The position numbers were made by a program, and so were the translations under genes. Under the pieces are notes generated by a model that did no database searches, was not told the origin of the DNA, and was given only the letters and a program-made list of their open reading frames with translations. Source: Cruorifilaria tuberocauda (lineage: Eukaryota; Nematoda; Chromadorea; Rhabditida; Onchocercidae). From it: a stretch of DNA of 64,000 bases. The stretch spans positions 88,155 through 152,154 of the forward strand of contig JABVXU010000104.1 in NCBI GenBank assembly GCA_013365365.1, read 5' to 3'. Below are positions 25,102 to 38,800 of this stretch, one piece after another. The first letter of the stretch is position 1; the number at the start of each line of letters is the position of its first letter.

Positions 25102-25119
25102 ATTATCCGATCGGATAAT
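25102..25119. repeat. Perfect 18-bp palindrome with inverted GATAA sites
   Basis: ATTATCCGATCGGATAAT equals its own reverse complement. It contains inverted GATAA motifs flanking CGATCG, and a further TTATCCG follows at 25135. GATA factors bind such motifs, and a symmetric site could bind a dimer. Its distance to the formin start is about 1.75 kb. Confidence 0.5.
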
Positions 25120-26873
25120 TTGTATTGTAGAAACTTATCCGAAATAGACCAAAACCTATCCATTCGTGTTTTGCTATTGTTGCAATTTGTTTACTATGTC
25201 GCATTTATATTTCACGCAATATTGTGAATTAATTCGTTCTTATTGATACAAACTTTTGATATAAACTAAAATTTCGATATAAACCAAAGTTTGTACTTCC
25301 CAATTTAGGGCTTCTTTTAAAATTCGAAGAATACAAATAATTAATGTTATTTCCAATGGCTTGAAATCCCTTTAATTACTGCAAATTATCCATCTCACCT
25401 GAGTTATCAATTCGGCAGTATTAGGTCGAAGAATATTTTGTAGCGATAATATCGAAAAATGATTAATCGAAGTTTTCCGTAATTTTTAAAATATAAATTT
25501 ATTTTAAATGAGTGCAAATTATTCATGTGATGCTGTTGTTGGAACTTATTTTCATAATAATACATTTAAGAGATTCAAAAAAGTAATATTTCATCCCAAT
25601 TTTGATTGCTATTTTAATTTCAAATTATCAGTGAAATAATAAAGCATTAACTTATTTAATTAATAAATGGAATCAATGGATTTACAAAATGGATCAAAAT
25701 TTACTTTGGTTTTTTTGTCTAAAACCGATTCTATATTGTTTAACTGAATAAACTTTATCAAAAAATTGATGTATGTCAAACTTACCTATCTTATCTTTGT
25801 GATAACTTGATAATTTATCTATAGCATATGTAGCAGCTCCCTGTAAAATTTAATTTAAATCTATCATAATGATTATACAATTCATATATCAAGTGATTGA
25901 ATGTAAATCAAATTGATCAAATCTTTCATATTTTAAAATTTGCCATAATATGTCATATCTTAACGAATAGATTAATTGATTGGTTTGGTTAAACTATTGA
26001 TTATTTTATAAACTGAAGGGATATTTTTAAAAAGTAATTAGAAATTTCAATTGCAATAATAAAAAAACTTGTTGATAAATAATTTACTTAAGTAAGCATT
26101 TACACTGATGATTAGATAAATTTCCTGTTTACTTATTGCCTCACTAATTGCTGTACGAAAATTACTGAAAAAAAGTAATGATATTCTTCAGCATTACTTT
26201 AAGATTTAAACAGTAAGTAACGAATTTGAGGGATATCACTCAATTGATAATGATATTTTTCTCTCTTCGTTTAATCCTATCTTGTTCTTTCTCCTTCCAT
26301 TCATTCTTCTCATTCCTTTCCATAAAATTCTTTTCAATAATTTTTTCATTTATTCAATGGATATAAAGAGTCTCTCAAAGAGATCTGAGAATTTCGGTAG
26401 ATGATACTTATAATATACTGTTTCTACCACTGCCACTGTTTGTTATCACTTCTTATCACTGTTAATCACTTATTCGCAATAATCATTCTTCTAATAATTC
26501 TATCCTTTATCACTTATCAGTTATTTTCCGTATAGTTATTATAATTGCTTCTCAATATCACCAAAATTCCCGGGAACAAATTATTATTCTGATTTAATGC
26601 TAAACCAAAAAATTATTAGTTAATCTGTTGAAACTTTCAACTGTCAACACTGAATCAAACACTAAATGTTGCATTCTTTGATAATATAAATTTTAAATCA
26701 ACCATGCTATTTCACATATTTCTTCCAAGTTCTATTAAAATCTTATTAAAACTTTCTAATCGATAATCGTTATTGATTTAACTTTAATTTAATCAATCGA
26801 TTTTCCACAATTTCAGTTTATTGCATATATATTTGATATATTCTTTTTAAATTCAAATACTTTATTTGTAGGA

Positions 26874-29800
26874 ATGATAAATGCAGTAGATTGGGTGTTA
26901 TGCTGTCTTAATCGGATTAGACCGGATGATACAGGTGAAGACAAAGTTCATATTCAGAAATATATTTTTAAACCGGATCCACTGAATCGTTTGGTTTTCA
27001 CATTGGATGCCGCCAGTCTTGATATGAATGACGTGGATAGTGCATTCCCGAGATTTCTGGTGTGCTTTTGTGTTACGTAAAAAAGAACTAAAAATTAACA
27101 TAAATTTAAGAAAATTAAACATTCTTTCATTTCTAATTTATGATATTTAGCTTCGATTTACTCTTTCAACCGAATATTTGAAAAAAAAAAACTTTAAGAA
27201 ATCAATATTTGGAAATATATGTTAAATTGATTATTGTTTAGGCAGAGTTGGATTTATCACCGGAAAATCAGAAATTATTACTTGAACAGCCAATTGAGAA
27301 GAAATACTTAATGCTTAAAGAACAAACTGCTATACAAGTAAGTTACGTTTAAATTTTCCAGTAAAATGTATTGATTGATAAGAGAAGTAAAGTAATAGTA
27401 AGTAAAAGAAACAAAATTTCGATTATTAATTAATAATAAATAAATTCCTTACTACATTTAAAATAATTTAAGTATATGATGAAATATTATGCGTCATACA
27501 AATTCAAACTAATAATGTCAAATTATTTCTTAAATAAATCTTTAATTTAGCAAATTTTATATTTTAAAAATTACAATAGGAAATGTACGGTATTGGTGAT
27601 AGTAAGATAGCGGAGAAATTTTTGGAAATAATTCAAGAAGATAATTTATTGGAGAATGATAGTAATCTTCATATTCTGGAAGCGCTGTTTATCTCGTTAA
27701 GAACGCAATCACACAGGTAATTTAATCAATCACTCATGAATTTTTAAAATTTTTCAAGAAATTTCTACAGATTTTTAAACTGATTAAAATTCCAACTATC
27801 TAATTAATACTCCATGAATTTAAATTACTATTAATTGTCATCTACAGTGAGGCATACTTGCGTGATCTAATGAATTATTGATTGGTTAAAGGAAATCCTT
27901 ATAGCTAAAATTGTGCATTTCGGAGTATGTCTCGATAGATGTTTAAATAAATTTAGCAATATGGAAAAGTTAAACTTACTTAAAATTCTGTTTTTTTAGT
28001 TTCATGATTTGAATGAAGTAATTGCAGTTATGTGGAAAATTTCGTAAAATTAGATGGCAGTAGGCATTTGAGAAATTTGCTAAGTGAATGCCGGAAGCGA
28101 TCGGGACTGGAGCAACATGCAGTTGCGATTTTGCTTTGCTTCCGAGCTCTTCTGAATTCAACGGTATTCTCCGACCGAGATTTCTCATTCACCTGGCATA
28201 GTTTCCACATACAATTGACGGAAACATGCAGAAAGTAGAACTTTGCAACAAAAAACTGAAAAGCCCTCTTCAGTTTCCCGTTATTTGCAATTCTCAACAA
28301 TAAAGCTGAAAATATGTTTTCCGGTTGAAACTTTTTATTTTAAGCTTCAAGCAACATACTTTGATTATTGACTGTTACATTTGAACTATAGTGATGTACT
28401 TAGAAGTCAAAAATCAAAGAAAAAAAGAATTGGAAGAGTGAAGGGCAATTAATGATGTAATTCGAATGATATTAGATATGCGAATTATAATCAAATTATT
28501 ATTATTTTCTCAATTTCTTCAGGTTGGTCGCTTGGCCGTTCTCTCATCAGATGAAACACTTTGTGCCATCGCATCGTCTACTTGTCTTCTAACCGCAAAA
28601 TGCAAGGTTATAACTTTTTCTTTCGTTTCAATTTGTTTTTTAAATTACCTGTTTAAGAAAGATTTTGCTACCTGTGACGAGCTGATGATACCTGCAATGA
28701 AATGAATCCTTCTCAAGTCCCAAAATATCATTGATCTCAAAATGTTAAACTCTGATTTCAGTTAAGGTTGTAGTAAATATTTACAAGTAAAATAGTCTAG
28801 CGATTAGGAAAAGTCACCTAATAATCAAATCTATCATTTTGTAATAAATGACAGAATGAAAACTTTGTATCGCACAATCGTTTAAAAATAAAAATTGAAT
28901 GAAAATATTTATTATTTATGAATTAAAATTTCCATGTTTGTAACGAATTTTAAATGATTGATTAACTGATTGATTTGATTGGATAATTGTTTAATGCTTC
29001 ACAATATATTTTGAAAAAATCCTTGAAATAAACAGTCAGTTTTATCAAATTTTTACAAAATTAATTCACTCTATTTTAATTTTAAATTTCATTCATATGA
29101 TCGATCCACGCTTGATCCTAGAATGATCGCAGAGTTCTGCAAGATAATGGAATTTAGAAATGGAAAAACGATGTACTTAAAAATATTTTAACAAAAATAA
29201 ATTTCCTTCTTCCTTCATTTATCACAAATTATTTCTCTAATCATTTACTTACTTGACTTTAAATCATTCAAATTTTCAATTCAATGCAGTAATATACAGT
29301 AATATTTGTTGCAATACAATAGCACCGATCGATCATTTATTTCTATTTTCTTTTTATAGCATTTTATTCTTTGATAATTTTGAAATGAATGATTTTCAAT
29401 GAGTTCAAAATTAAGCAATGAAATTATCAATTCTTAACTAAAATTATCGTCTTTTTTTGCTTCTCTTTCTTTTCCATCTCTTCATATCCCATATTCTTTT
29501 GATAGTTAAATTGACAATTTGAAAAGATGAATGGATAGTAAGAATATTTGATATGAGGTCATCGTAATGTCCATCATTATCCAGTTGTTGTAATAGTAAT
29601 AGTAATCAACGTTGGAATGTAAATCAGTCAAATTCTTCATTCTTATTTCTCTTTACAACAGTAATGCTAATTCACTCAACGATATCAATCGAATATTTTT
29701 ATTCAAGTTATCATTTGATAAGATCAATTATTATCATTGATTGATATAGTACAGTTTATAGTTTAGCAGAGAAAAAAATAGTATGTACTGTAATAATTAG

Positions 29801-32800
29801 TGTCCAATTCCTAATTATTACTAATTATACAGTTTTTATTATTGCAATTAATTCATTTATTTAAAAATTTATTATATATACAGTTTTTAATAATTAATTA
29901 TGTGGATAAGTTTATTCATTTATCTGAAGAATTCTGTAATTTTAATTAATTATGATAATTGATGCGATTCTTTTTGTTTAAGTTTAATTAGACAAATAGT
30001 TAAAGTAATGCTTGAATATGTTCATTTTAGATATTTTTCCATATAAAAAAAGGATGATTAATTTTGTTTGTTTATTAAATTTTACTTCAAGAAATTACCA
30101 GGTTGAACTTGAATCAGTGAAATTTTATCATTGGGATGGGAATAATATTTTCATAAGATTAGAATTATGATTATGATGAATTATGCAATCATGAATATTG
30201 TTTAATTTAATCTGATGGTACTATAAGTCTTTTTATTTCCCCTACAAAAATTTGCAGCAACTATATAGTTGCTCAATAAAAGCTCAATTTAAGCAATGAT
30301 TGACGTCAATCCCAAAAATATCCATCAGTCATTCTTCAAACATTTTCCTTTTTTTCCATGTGATAGATAGTCTGAAATCACAAAAGTTTTCTAAGCAAAT
30401 AAAATTTCCCTGAAAAAGCGAAATGAAAGAAAAGAGAAAGTGAAATGCAAAAGTAAAATAAATAAACATATATAAATATCATTTATATTTCCTCCATACT
30501 TTCCTCTTTTTTGTTTATTCTAAATCTTTCAATTATTGATTAAGTTTTTGTTGTGCTATGTGAGCTTATTTACTTAAAAACAGGATTGAATATTGAATAC
30601 ATGAATATTAGGAATAGTATGTCATGTGACACCACTGAAACTCACATGTTTCTTCATTTTCTTATCTTTTTTCGATTATCTGAAATGTTACCTTGTTACC
30701 TTGTTTACTGCTAACAATTAACAGTCCTCATTTACTCTTGAAAATTTAAGGTGAGTAAATTTTTTTTTGTAAATTAGGTAAAATTTCTTTTTTCAGTCAA
30801 TTTGTTCTGTACGGTTGGTAAAGCTAACAGCGCATGAAAAATCAGCTTATAGACTTATTTCTTTTGGAATTTTAAACAATCTGATTGGAAGAATTTGACG
30901 ATATTTTATAACTAAAAAAAAATTCCCATAATATCGAGAATACATATTTTATGAGAAATAAGTATTAAAAAACAGAAAATAAAACTTTTTTTTTGATTTA
31001 TTGCTATTCGTTCACTATTTTTTATTTCCCAATCTTCCAGGAAGGTATAATTTCTTTGTTTTAGCTTAAATTTGTTTGAGAAATAAATAGAAATGATATT
31101 TCCTGATACCTTCACTTATTGTCATTGTTCCTAATAATATTCTAGGATCAATTCGATTGTCATTACTTGTAATTAATTATATTAAACCATGCACATGGCT
31201 CTGATTATTTGTTATTACGAGATTCCTACTTTATCTATTTCCAAAGAGATAAGTAGATTTTAAAATTTTCTTTAATAAAATGAAATAAATCCCCAAGAAA
31301 TTGTACTCCTACTTAAGTCATACATAGTTTTTAGACTTAGCAATTAACTTTCCATCTCAAACACCTTTTCTTTATTTAATGTAATAATTATTACCTCACT
31401 TTTGCAAAAAAAGTTTGTAAATGAGGTTAAATTGCAAGGGAAATTATTAAATAAAACGACCAAAAATTAATATCATGCTTTCACTTCATTTCTTCCCTTT
31501 TTTCCTATTAAAATTTCACAGAATGAGTATGTTGCATTTAAATTTTTATAATACTTTCAGCTTAAATGATTAGCAAATTTTAGAAAAACTTTAGATGCTT
31601 GTCTACAAACTTCTAATCTCAAGTCGGCTGTTTTTGTTTTTTACCTTATGATAATTTCAAAGTAATAACTTCACTAGGCATTTTTTATTCAAATCTTTCA
31701 CCTGAGGAACAATTACATCCGTTTAAGACAAAAAATTAAACAAAACGAAATTGCTTATTGATTGGGAAGGAGATAAGAACAATGGATTTGATCTTAGAAT
31801 TTAAAAATTCTAGTTCAAATCTATCTAAATTTCTAATAAAATAGCAGTTAATATTCCAAAATATATTGAGAAGTGAAATTGTTACTAAAATTAAAAAATT
31901 CTAATTCAAAGGTATTTACAAATTAATTAATCCTAAAAGAGTTTCATTTTCAAATTTAAATAAAGTATTATTGAATTCGGGAAATTTGAATTATTATTTC
32001 ATTTTTTTATCCTTTCAAGTGCTTATTCATCACTGACAGATACATGATTCACAGGCACATGTAAAAATACTATTAGTTTTCCCTGCTAAACTAAATTTAA
32101 CTAATGCACTTTTAATTTGCTACAGAAATTTGCCGATCATGAAAAAGGTTTTGAATATTAGTTAACAGTTTCATATTATAGTTTCAAACTGAGTGTTAAA
32201 ATTCGATAGAAGAGCGATATGATAAGTGACCTTCTGTTTTGCAGCCTTATCAGCGTTGACAATTATCGTTTAGGATACAACTATTACTATCAGCCTTGCG
32301 ACTCGACCACATTCAACTATTTATATACTTCTCTTCGACAAATATTACTTTGGATTTTTGCATAAATTCAATTTTGTCTCTTTCTAATTCTTACCGCAAG
32401 TTTCACTTCAAATTCTGGATAAAAAATGATTTACAATTTTTCTTTTGCAATCAGTTAGAACGTAAATTTTATTCTAACAGTAAGAAAGAAGTACATACTT
32501 ATTATGATTTAATAAATAAGCAAATCAATAAATAAATAAATAAATAAACGAATAGAACTGAATTGATTAAATCTGTGATTATTATATTTCGATGACAGTT
32601 TCATATTAACTAACACGAAGATTATCATACAATCATCGATTTTTCCCTCATTTCCTCCATTTTCATAATTAAATGTAATTTGTCCTTTCAATCTCTCTGT
32701 CACTCTTTCAACTTTTATTACTTCCCGTTAAAACCGGAATAATAATCGTTTTTATTATTTTTAGCAAAAAATAAAGACGGTAAAATCAATAAAACAAAAT

Positions 32801-35800
32801 ATCTATTCTTATTCTAAGCGCAATTGTCCCGCTTTTTCATGTTTATTTTCTTTCTCATTATAATTACTTTCCACTCATCTTTCTTCTTCACTTGGCGTAA
32901 TTAATTGTCATTCAAGTGAAAAAAAGTGACTCATTTCAACATTTCTCATGGATTCTTAAATCTCGACAGTATACTCACAACTCGAATTAGACATTCAAGG
33001 AATTCAATTAATTCAGTTGAACTTGAAATGTCATTCGTTCATTCCAGTAAATTCTACGTTTTTCTTATTGATGAAGCTGAAACTGTCAACTCTGTCAACT
33101 TTCTCGAATGAATAAAACTAATCTACTGTGAGCTTCTTTTTCTTGTTTTATTGCATGACAAATTGCTTGAAGTACTAATTGAATAAATTTAGAAAATTAT
33201 TAAAAATGCAAAACATTTTATTATTTTATAATCATTGTTCAATGAATAATTTATTTCTGAAATACCTTCCAAATTGAATTGACCCAAATAAGGATGACAT
33301 AAATTACTGAATAATTATTTAATTAAGCTCAGTGATTATTCTAATCGATAGCAACAAAAATAAAAAAACCGGTAAGTTTTATCAAAATCAAATTTGGAAC
33401 TCTGAATAATCAAAGGAATCTTAGTGATGTTAACATAATCTTTGACATTTCAAATTAATAAATCATAAATCTTTAGTTAAATAGCTATGTTTCATTGAAA
33501 GAGGCAGAATTCCAGACTAAAAGAAAAGAAAATATTTTTAAATTTCAGGTATTGTGTTACGAAATATTAGCAGGTATTTGTTTGATACCTAACGGACATC
33601 AAAAAGTACTGCATGCAATAACGAAAGCACGTGGAATCCTTGGAGAAAGGACAAGATTTCAACGGTTGGTGGATGATATCTATCGAACTTACAGGAACGA
33701 TCGGGAAACTGACCGAGTGCGTACGGCTGCGATGAGCTTAGTTAACGCGTTGCTAAGCAGTGGTTCTGCTCAGGTATTCCTGCCTTTCATTTAATAACTT
33801 TCACAGTTTGATAACATTTTCAGAATTCGCTAATTAATTAATTTAGCAATATCGTTTAGTTCATTTTCAAATTTCTGATAATAATTTCATCAAGTGAAGA
33901 GATAATTTTATTAAAAATGAAAAGATGAAATAATATGGCAGTGAAGGGCTTTAACATTGAAGGACTCTATAACTAACTTTAAAAACTGTATTCATTTCGA
34001 TATTCATTTAAGTAAGATTTCCAAAAAGCAAAAAACTGTTAGTGATAAATGAAATGGAATGATTATCATATCAGTGATGCATTCAAATTCAGTCCACTGC
34101 ACTTCATGGATAAATGAAGACAGAAATGATATTCTGCTTGGCACAAGCTGGCATCATTGTGTAAAAATAATTTTCTACAAATATTATTATTTATTATTTC
34201 AGTCATTGATGTTGCAATTTTTAGCTTAAACTTTTTTAAAACTTTCATTTGACGATTATTTATATATAAAAAGTTTATAGATGATCATAATTTTATTATT
34301 AATTAAGTTCATTTTAAATGCTTCAATTAGTCTTGCAGTGAGATGAATGAAAGATAGAAATATTTTACATAAAAAAAATTGTAAGTATTTTAAATTCAAA
34401 TATCACTTTTATAAAATTCGAATATTACTTTTAAAGATTACTTTTATATCTGACACTTGAATTTTAAATTCAAATACATGAAGATAACTTTTATGCCTAA
34501 CACTTGAACACATTAATCAGATGATAGATAGCATTTGTGAGGTTAAAGAATATCCAAGTTTGTCGATCCATATTTCGACTCAAGCCTAATAAACTTATTG
34601 AAAAACCCAGAATTGGGGAAAGTATAGGTTTTTTTCTTTCTCGAAGAAAAAGATTGTGAAACTTGAAGTAACGAGAAAATGGCGAAGAGGCAGGGCAGAG
34701 GTTATTGTTACATGTAAATGATATTTATTGTTTTTTTCACCAAACGATATTGCTAAATCTTATCGAAACAGCTGTCAGTTGTCAGCTGTCAAAAATTTAA
34801 GTCAGAAAAAAGTAAAAAATTCTAATCATCCTATTTATTTATCACAAGCAATCGATCAAAATTTGTTTGAAACTTTAATAATTACATATTTCAATTTCCG
34901 TTGTAAATTTCAAAATTGCCATGATAAAATTTATTTTCTTATTCTTAAACAGAACTCTTATTCCAATTATCTACTGTTATTAAAACTCATTTATAAATTA
35001 CTATAATAAAAAATTAACGCTTTAAAAGTTCTTTTATTTGAAATTAAAATTTTTCTCTCTTCTTTCTTGTCTTTTAATTAGTACAGAAGAATATTTTTGA
35101 TTTAGGATAACAATGAAATATGAGAATTTCGAATAAAAAGTGTTCAATTCTATTTCGTAAAACTTTCTTGTTAATAACAAAAAATACAACTGAACGATTT
35201 TTATGCCAATATTTCGAAAGTCTAATTAAAAAAGTTTAAAATTCTTAATTTGTTTTTCCATGGAAATTCTTATTGGCAAAATTTGTTTCATTTTTTAATA
35301 TGATAATGAAAACTTTGAGGAAATAATTTTTTCTTGCAGAGTTCATTGGAATTTCGTATGCATTTACGGTTTGAATTATTAATGCTAGGATTGCATAATA
35401 TCCTGGAACAACTTCGTACTACCTCTTCTACCGCTCTCGACGATCATTTCGACCTGTTTGAGATGAGTCGACAAGAAGATGAATTACACTTTACCAGGTT
35501 ACACGAGCACATTTCAGTATTTAATAAGCTAGCAATTAGATTATTCTAATAATGAAATAATCAATTCCAAATTTTACCTGGACTATATATTTATGTGATT
35601 AGACTCTGCTTTATTTAAATTTTCATGATTATTCGTTGATTCAACCTTTCCATATTTTAATCCTTTTTCTTTCTAGCAGAATTGAAATCTCTTTCGATAT
35701 AAGATTGAATTTCATGAGAGAAAAGGAAAATTTTATCATTACAATGTATTTGTCATTTTGCTACTCTCTGAAAAATATGAAATGTTTTTAATTTTATCAA

Positions 35801-38800
35801 CGAAAAGTTTTCAACTGATAATATTATTTCCCTTATTTATACCTAAAAAAAGAAAATCGTTTTTTAAATAAGTGGTTAAATAAACAAATAATTGATTACT
35901 AATCATAATTTGTTTCAAAAATATTCAAATATTCATGACAATAAATAGAAATGAAAGAGAGAGGGAAAGATTCTGCGAAATATTGACGACTAATTCACGA
36001 ATCTTTCCGGTTCACCGGAATCAAAAAGGAACATTATAATTTGAGTTAAATTTGAGGAGTGATTCCGGAACATCAACACCAACCGATGCGGAAAATCCAA
36101 CTGATATCGTTGATATCTTAATGGATCGACTGAACAATACCGTTGCAATGCCTCACTTCACTTCTATTTTGCAACATCTTATCCTTGTGCCAACTGATAA
36201 CAAACATATCCATATATGGAGGTCGCTTCTCATTTAGTAAAATAAATAATTAAATTAAAATAACTAATTAAAGTGCTGATAATTAATTATAATTAAATTA
36301 CCTTGTCATATTGCTTGATCTTGCGCTAATTCTCTGATGCATGATAGCAAAACAATAACAATACTTCTCTTAATTTCAAAAATATTAATTGAAATATTAT
36401 TTTTGTAATTTAGAATTTATGATGCATGTTTTCCAATTTTATTATCATGATAATTTAATTTATAGATTACTTGATATTGTGCTACAGCAGTTGGTTTTAC
36501 AAGCAAAAATGGATGTTTGTACTGATAGGCAAGAACCAGTTGTTAGCATAGATATGAATAGAGTTTTATCCAGGTATTTCGTGTAATTAATTAATTATTG
36601 TCTAATTTGGGAAGAAATTAGACAGATGATTTTGTACATGAATAAATCTGAATGAAAAGATGTAATTCTCTATCGTCTAGTTGAGTTTATTTTATTTTAA
36701 ATATCAGTCATGTATAAGCATGAACTTATTTAAACTCCATGCAATGCTTAAATAAATTTTAGATTAAATACACAGCATCAATATGACAATCTTGAAAAAA
36801 TGTATAACGAATTAGAAGAAGAATTACGACGAGAGAGAATGAATGTTATTGAATTGCAAAGTCGTCTTGCTGATTGCGACATGCGTTCTATTTACTCCAG
36901 GTGTCGCAGTTATTTGCGAAATCAATTAATTTCATGATTATGAAATTAACTTTTTCAATCTTGATATCATCTGTTCATCATCTTCATCGCTTTCATATTG
37001 ACAGATTTTCTCTCTATTTACTGTTTTCATATGATAACTTATACTTAATGACAAATAGTCCTGATAAAAACTGTAAAAATTTATCAATAAATTAAGAAGT
37101 GATATAAATCTTAGAACGAGCGCAGATTCGACAGATTCGACGTTTCCATCTGATCCATGCCAATCACCGAGTCCATCATCATCGGTACCACCGATATGTC
37201 CACCATTATTACCTCCACCTCCACCGCCACCATCATTGGTACAACTTGGCATGCAAGGTGGTCGAATAATTGCAGAAACAACTGATGCTAATGAAAAGAT
37301 GAAAAAGATACCGAGATCAGCGGTGCAGTTGAAAACGCTCAATTGGGTAACAATTCCGAAAGAGAAAATCTTTGGAACCATCTGGGAGAATATCGATGAG
37401 GAGAAATTGTACCAACAGGTCAGAAAATCGCCGGAAATACTTTCCGGCAAGTATGATCCAGTTTTTTTATATGAAATGTCATTGTCATGTCCAATAATGT
37501 GAAGTTTGTGAAATCTACAGCATTTCATTCAATTTATTAATGCTTAATATTCTGACCTTAAAATTTGATAAATATTTACATTTTGTACGGAATATTTTAA
37601 ATTCAAGTAAAACTTGAACATTTTCCAGTTAGATCTCGAAGATATCACGCAAAATTTCTCAATCAATAAAGTATCAATTGATGAAACGGAATCAATAAGT
37701 GAAACATTACGTCGACAAAGTCGTGCCGAAACATCCATTTCTATCATTGAACCACGCCGAGCACAAAATTGCACGATTATGCTATCGAAACTTCGATTAT
37801 CAAATAAACAAATCAAAAATGCTATTTTATCGATGGATCAATATGGTGAATTACCACGTGATATGATCGAACAAGTATGATCAATGTTAATCTTAATTTT
37901 CCAGCTTCATTATTCATTCATTTACCAATTAATATTCATTCAAGATATATTTTAATTTTAATTTTAATTTTAAATAACAAGATTCAAGTTCAATCTTTCC
38001 ACCTTCACTAATTATCTTTCAAATTATTATTTTCACCTGGTTAGTTGTAAATTATGGAAATATAAAGGAAACACGTGGAAATTATGCTAATATTTACTGT
38101 GATGAAGTCAGAGTTTTAACTAATAACCTTTACTATTCAATGACTACTCGAAAAAATAAATCTAAATCGACCAAAGAGATAATAATTAATTTAAAGATTT
38201 CATTTTTAGATGCTGAAATTTTTACCGACCAAAAAAGAAATTTCAAAATTACGCGAAATTGTGGATAAGTACAAAACTGCCTGCGTATTATCAGTAGCAG
38301 ATCGATTCTTTTATGAAATTAGCAAGTAACCTTTCTTCCTTTTCTTCTAATAAAGTTATAAGGTATTGTTGGATTTCATGAAATAAAGTTTGGATTGGTT
38401 GTTGCATGATAGCAAAAGAAGATGGGATTCTGAGGGAGGAAAGTGGCAAAGTTGAAATTTAAAAGAGACTGACTGATAAGTTTTCTTCAGCGTTCCACAA
38501 TACGAAGAACGACTACGTTGTATGCATATTATCAGTACATATCGAGAACGGATTGACGACGTTTCGAATATTGTTGAAAGTAAATTAGAAAGATACTAAT
38601 ATTATTATTGGTTGTGGTTGAGAGTAAATTAGAAATACACTGATACTACTATTAGTTTTCTGCTTTCAAAAGAATAAAACGCTCATTTAAAAAAATATTC
38701 GAAATTTCTGATTTTTCACTTAACTAATTATTTTCCATTTCTAGCAGTAACAAATGCTTCAACATCTGTGACGAATAGTAAACGTTTAAGACAATTATTA

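Larger units (their letters stand above)
10462..26873. other. 16.4 kb without a recognisable intact gene
   Basis: This AT-rich stretch has only short, low-complexity open frames and no run of exons with matching phases that I could assemble. Supported contents are a probable frameshifted gene relic (minus, 17419-17700), a coding-like minus-strand frame (20503-20676), simple repeats, two nuclear-receptor half-sites (14256-14277), a perfect palindrome (25102-25119), and near its 3' end several TTATCA (GATA-type) sites about 26.44-26.52 kb upstream of the formin. A gene of short unconserved exons or non-coding RNA could be missed here. Confidence 0.5.

Noticed and set aside
36938..37528. 196-codon minus-strand open frame, the longest in the window
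   Set aside because: It is antisense to the formin FH1/FH2 exon; its Gly-rich stretch is just the reverse reading of the proline codons.
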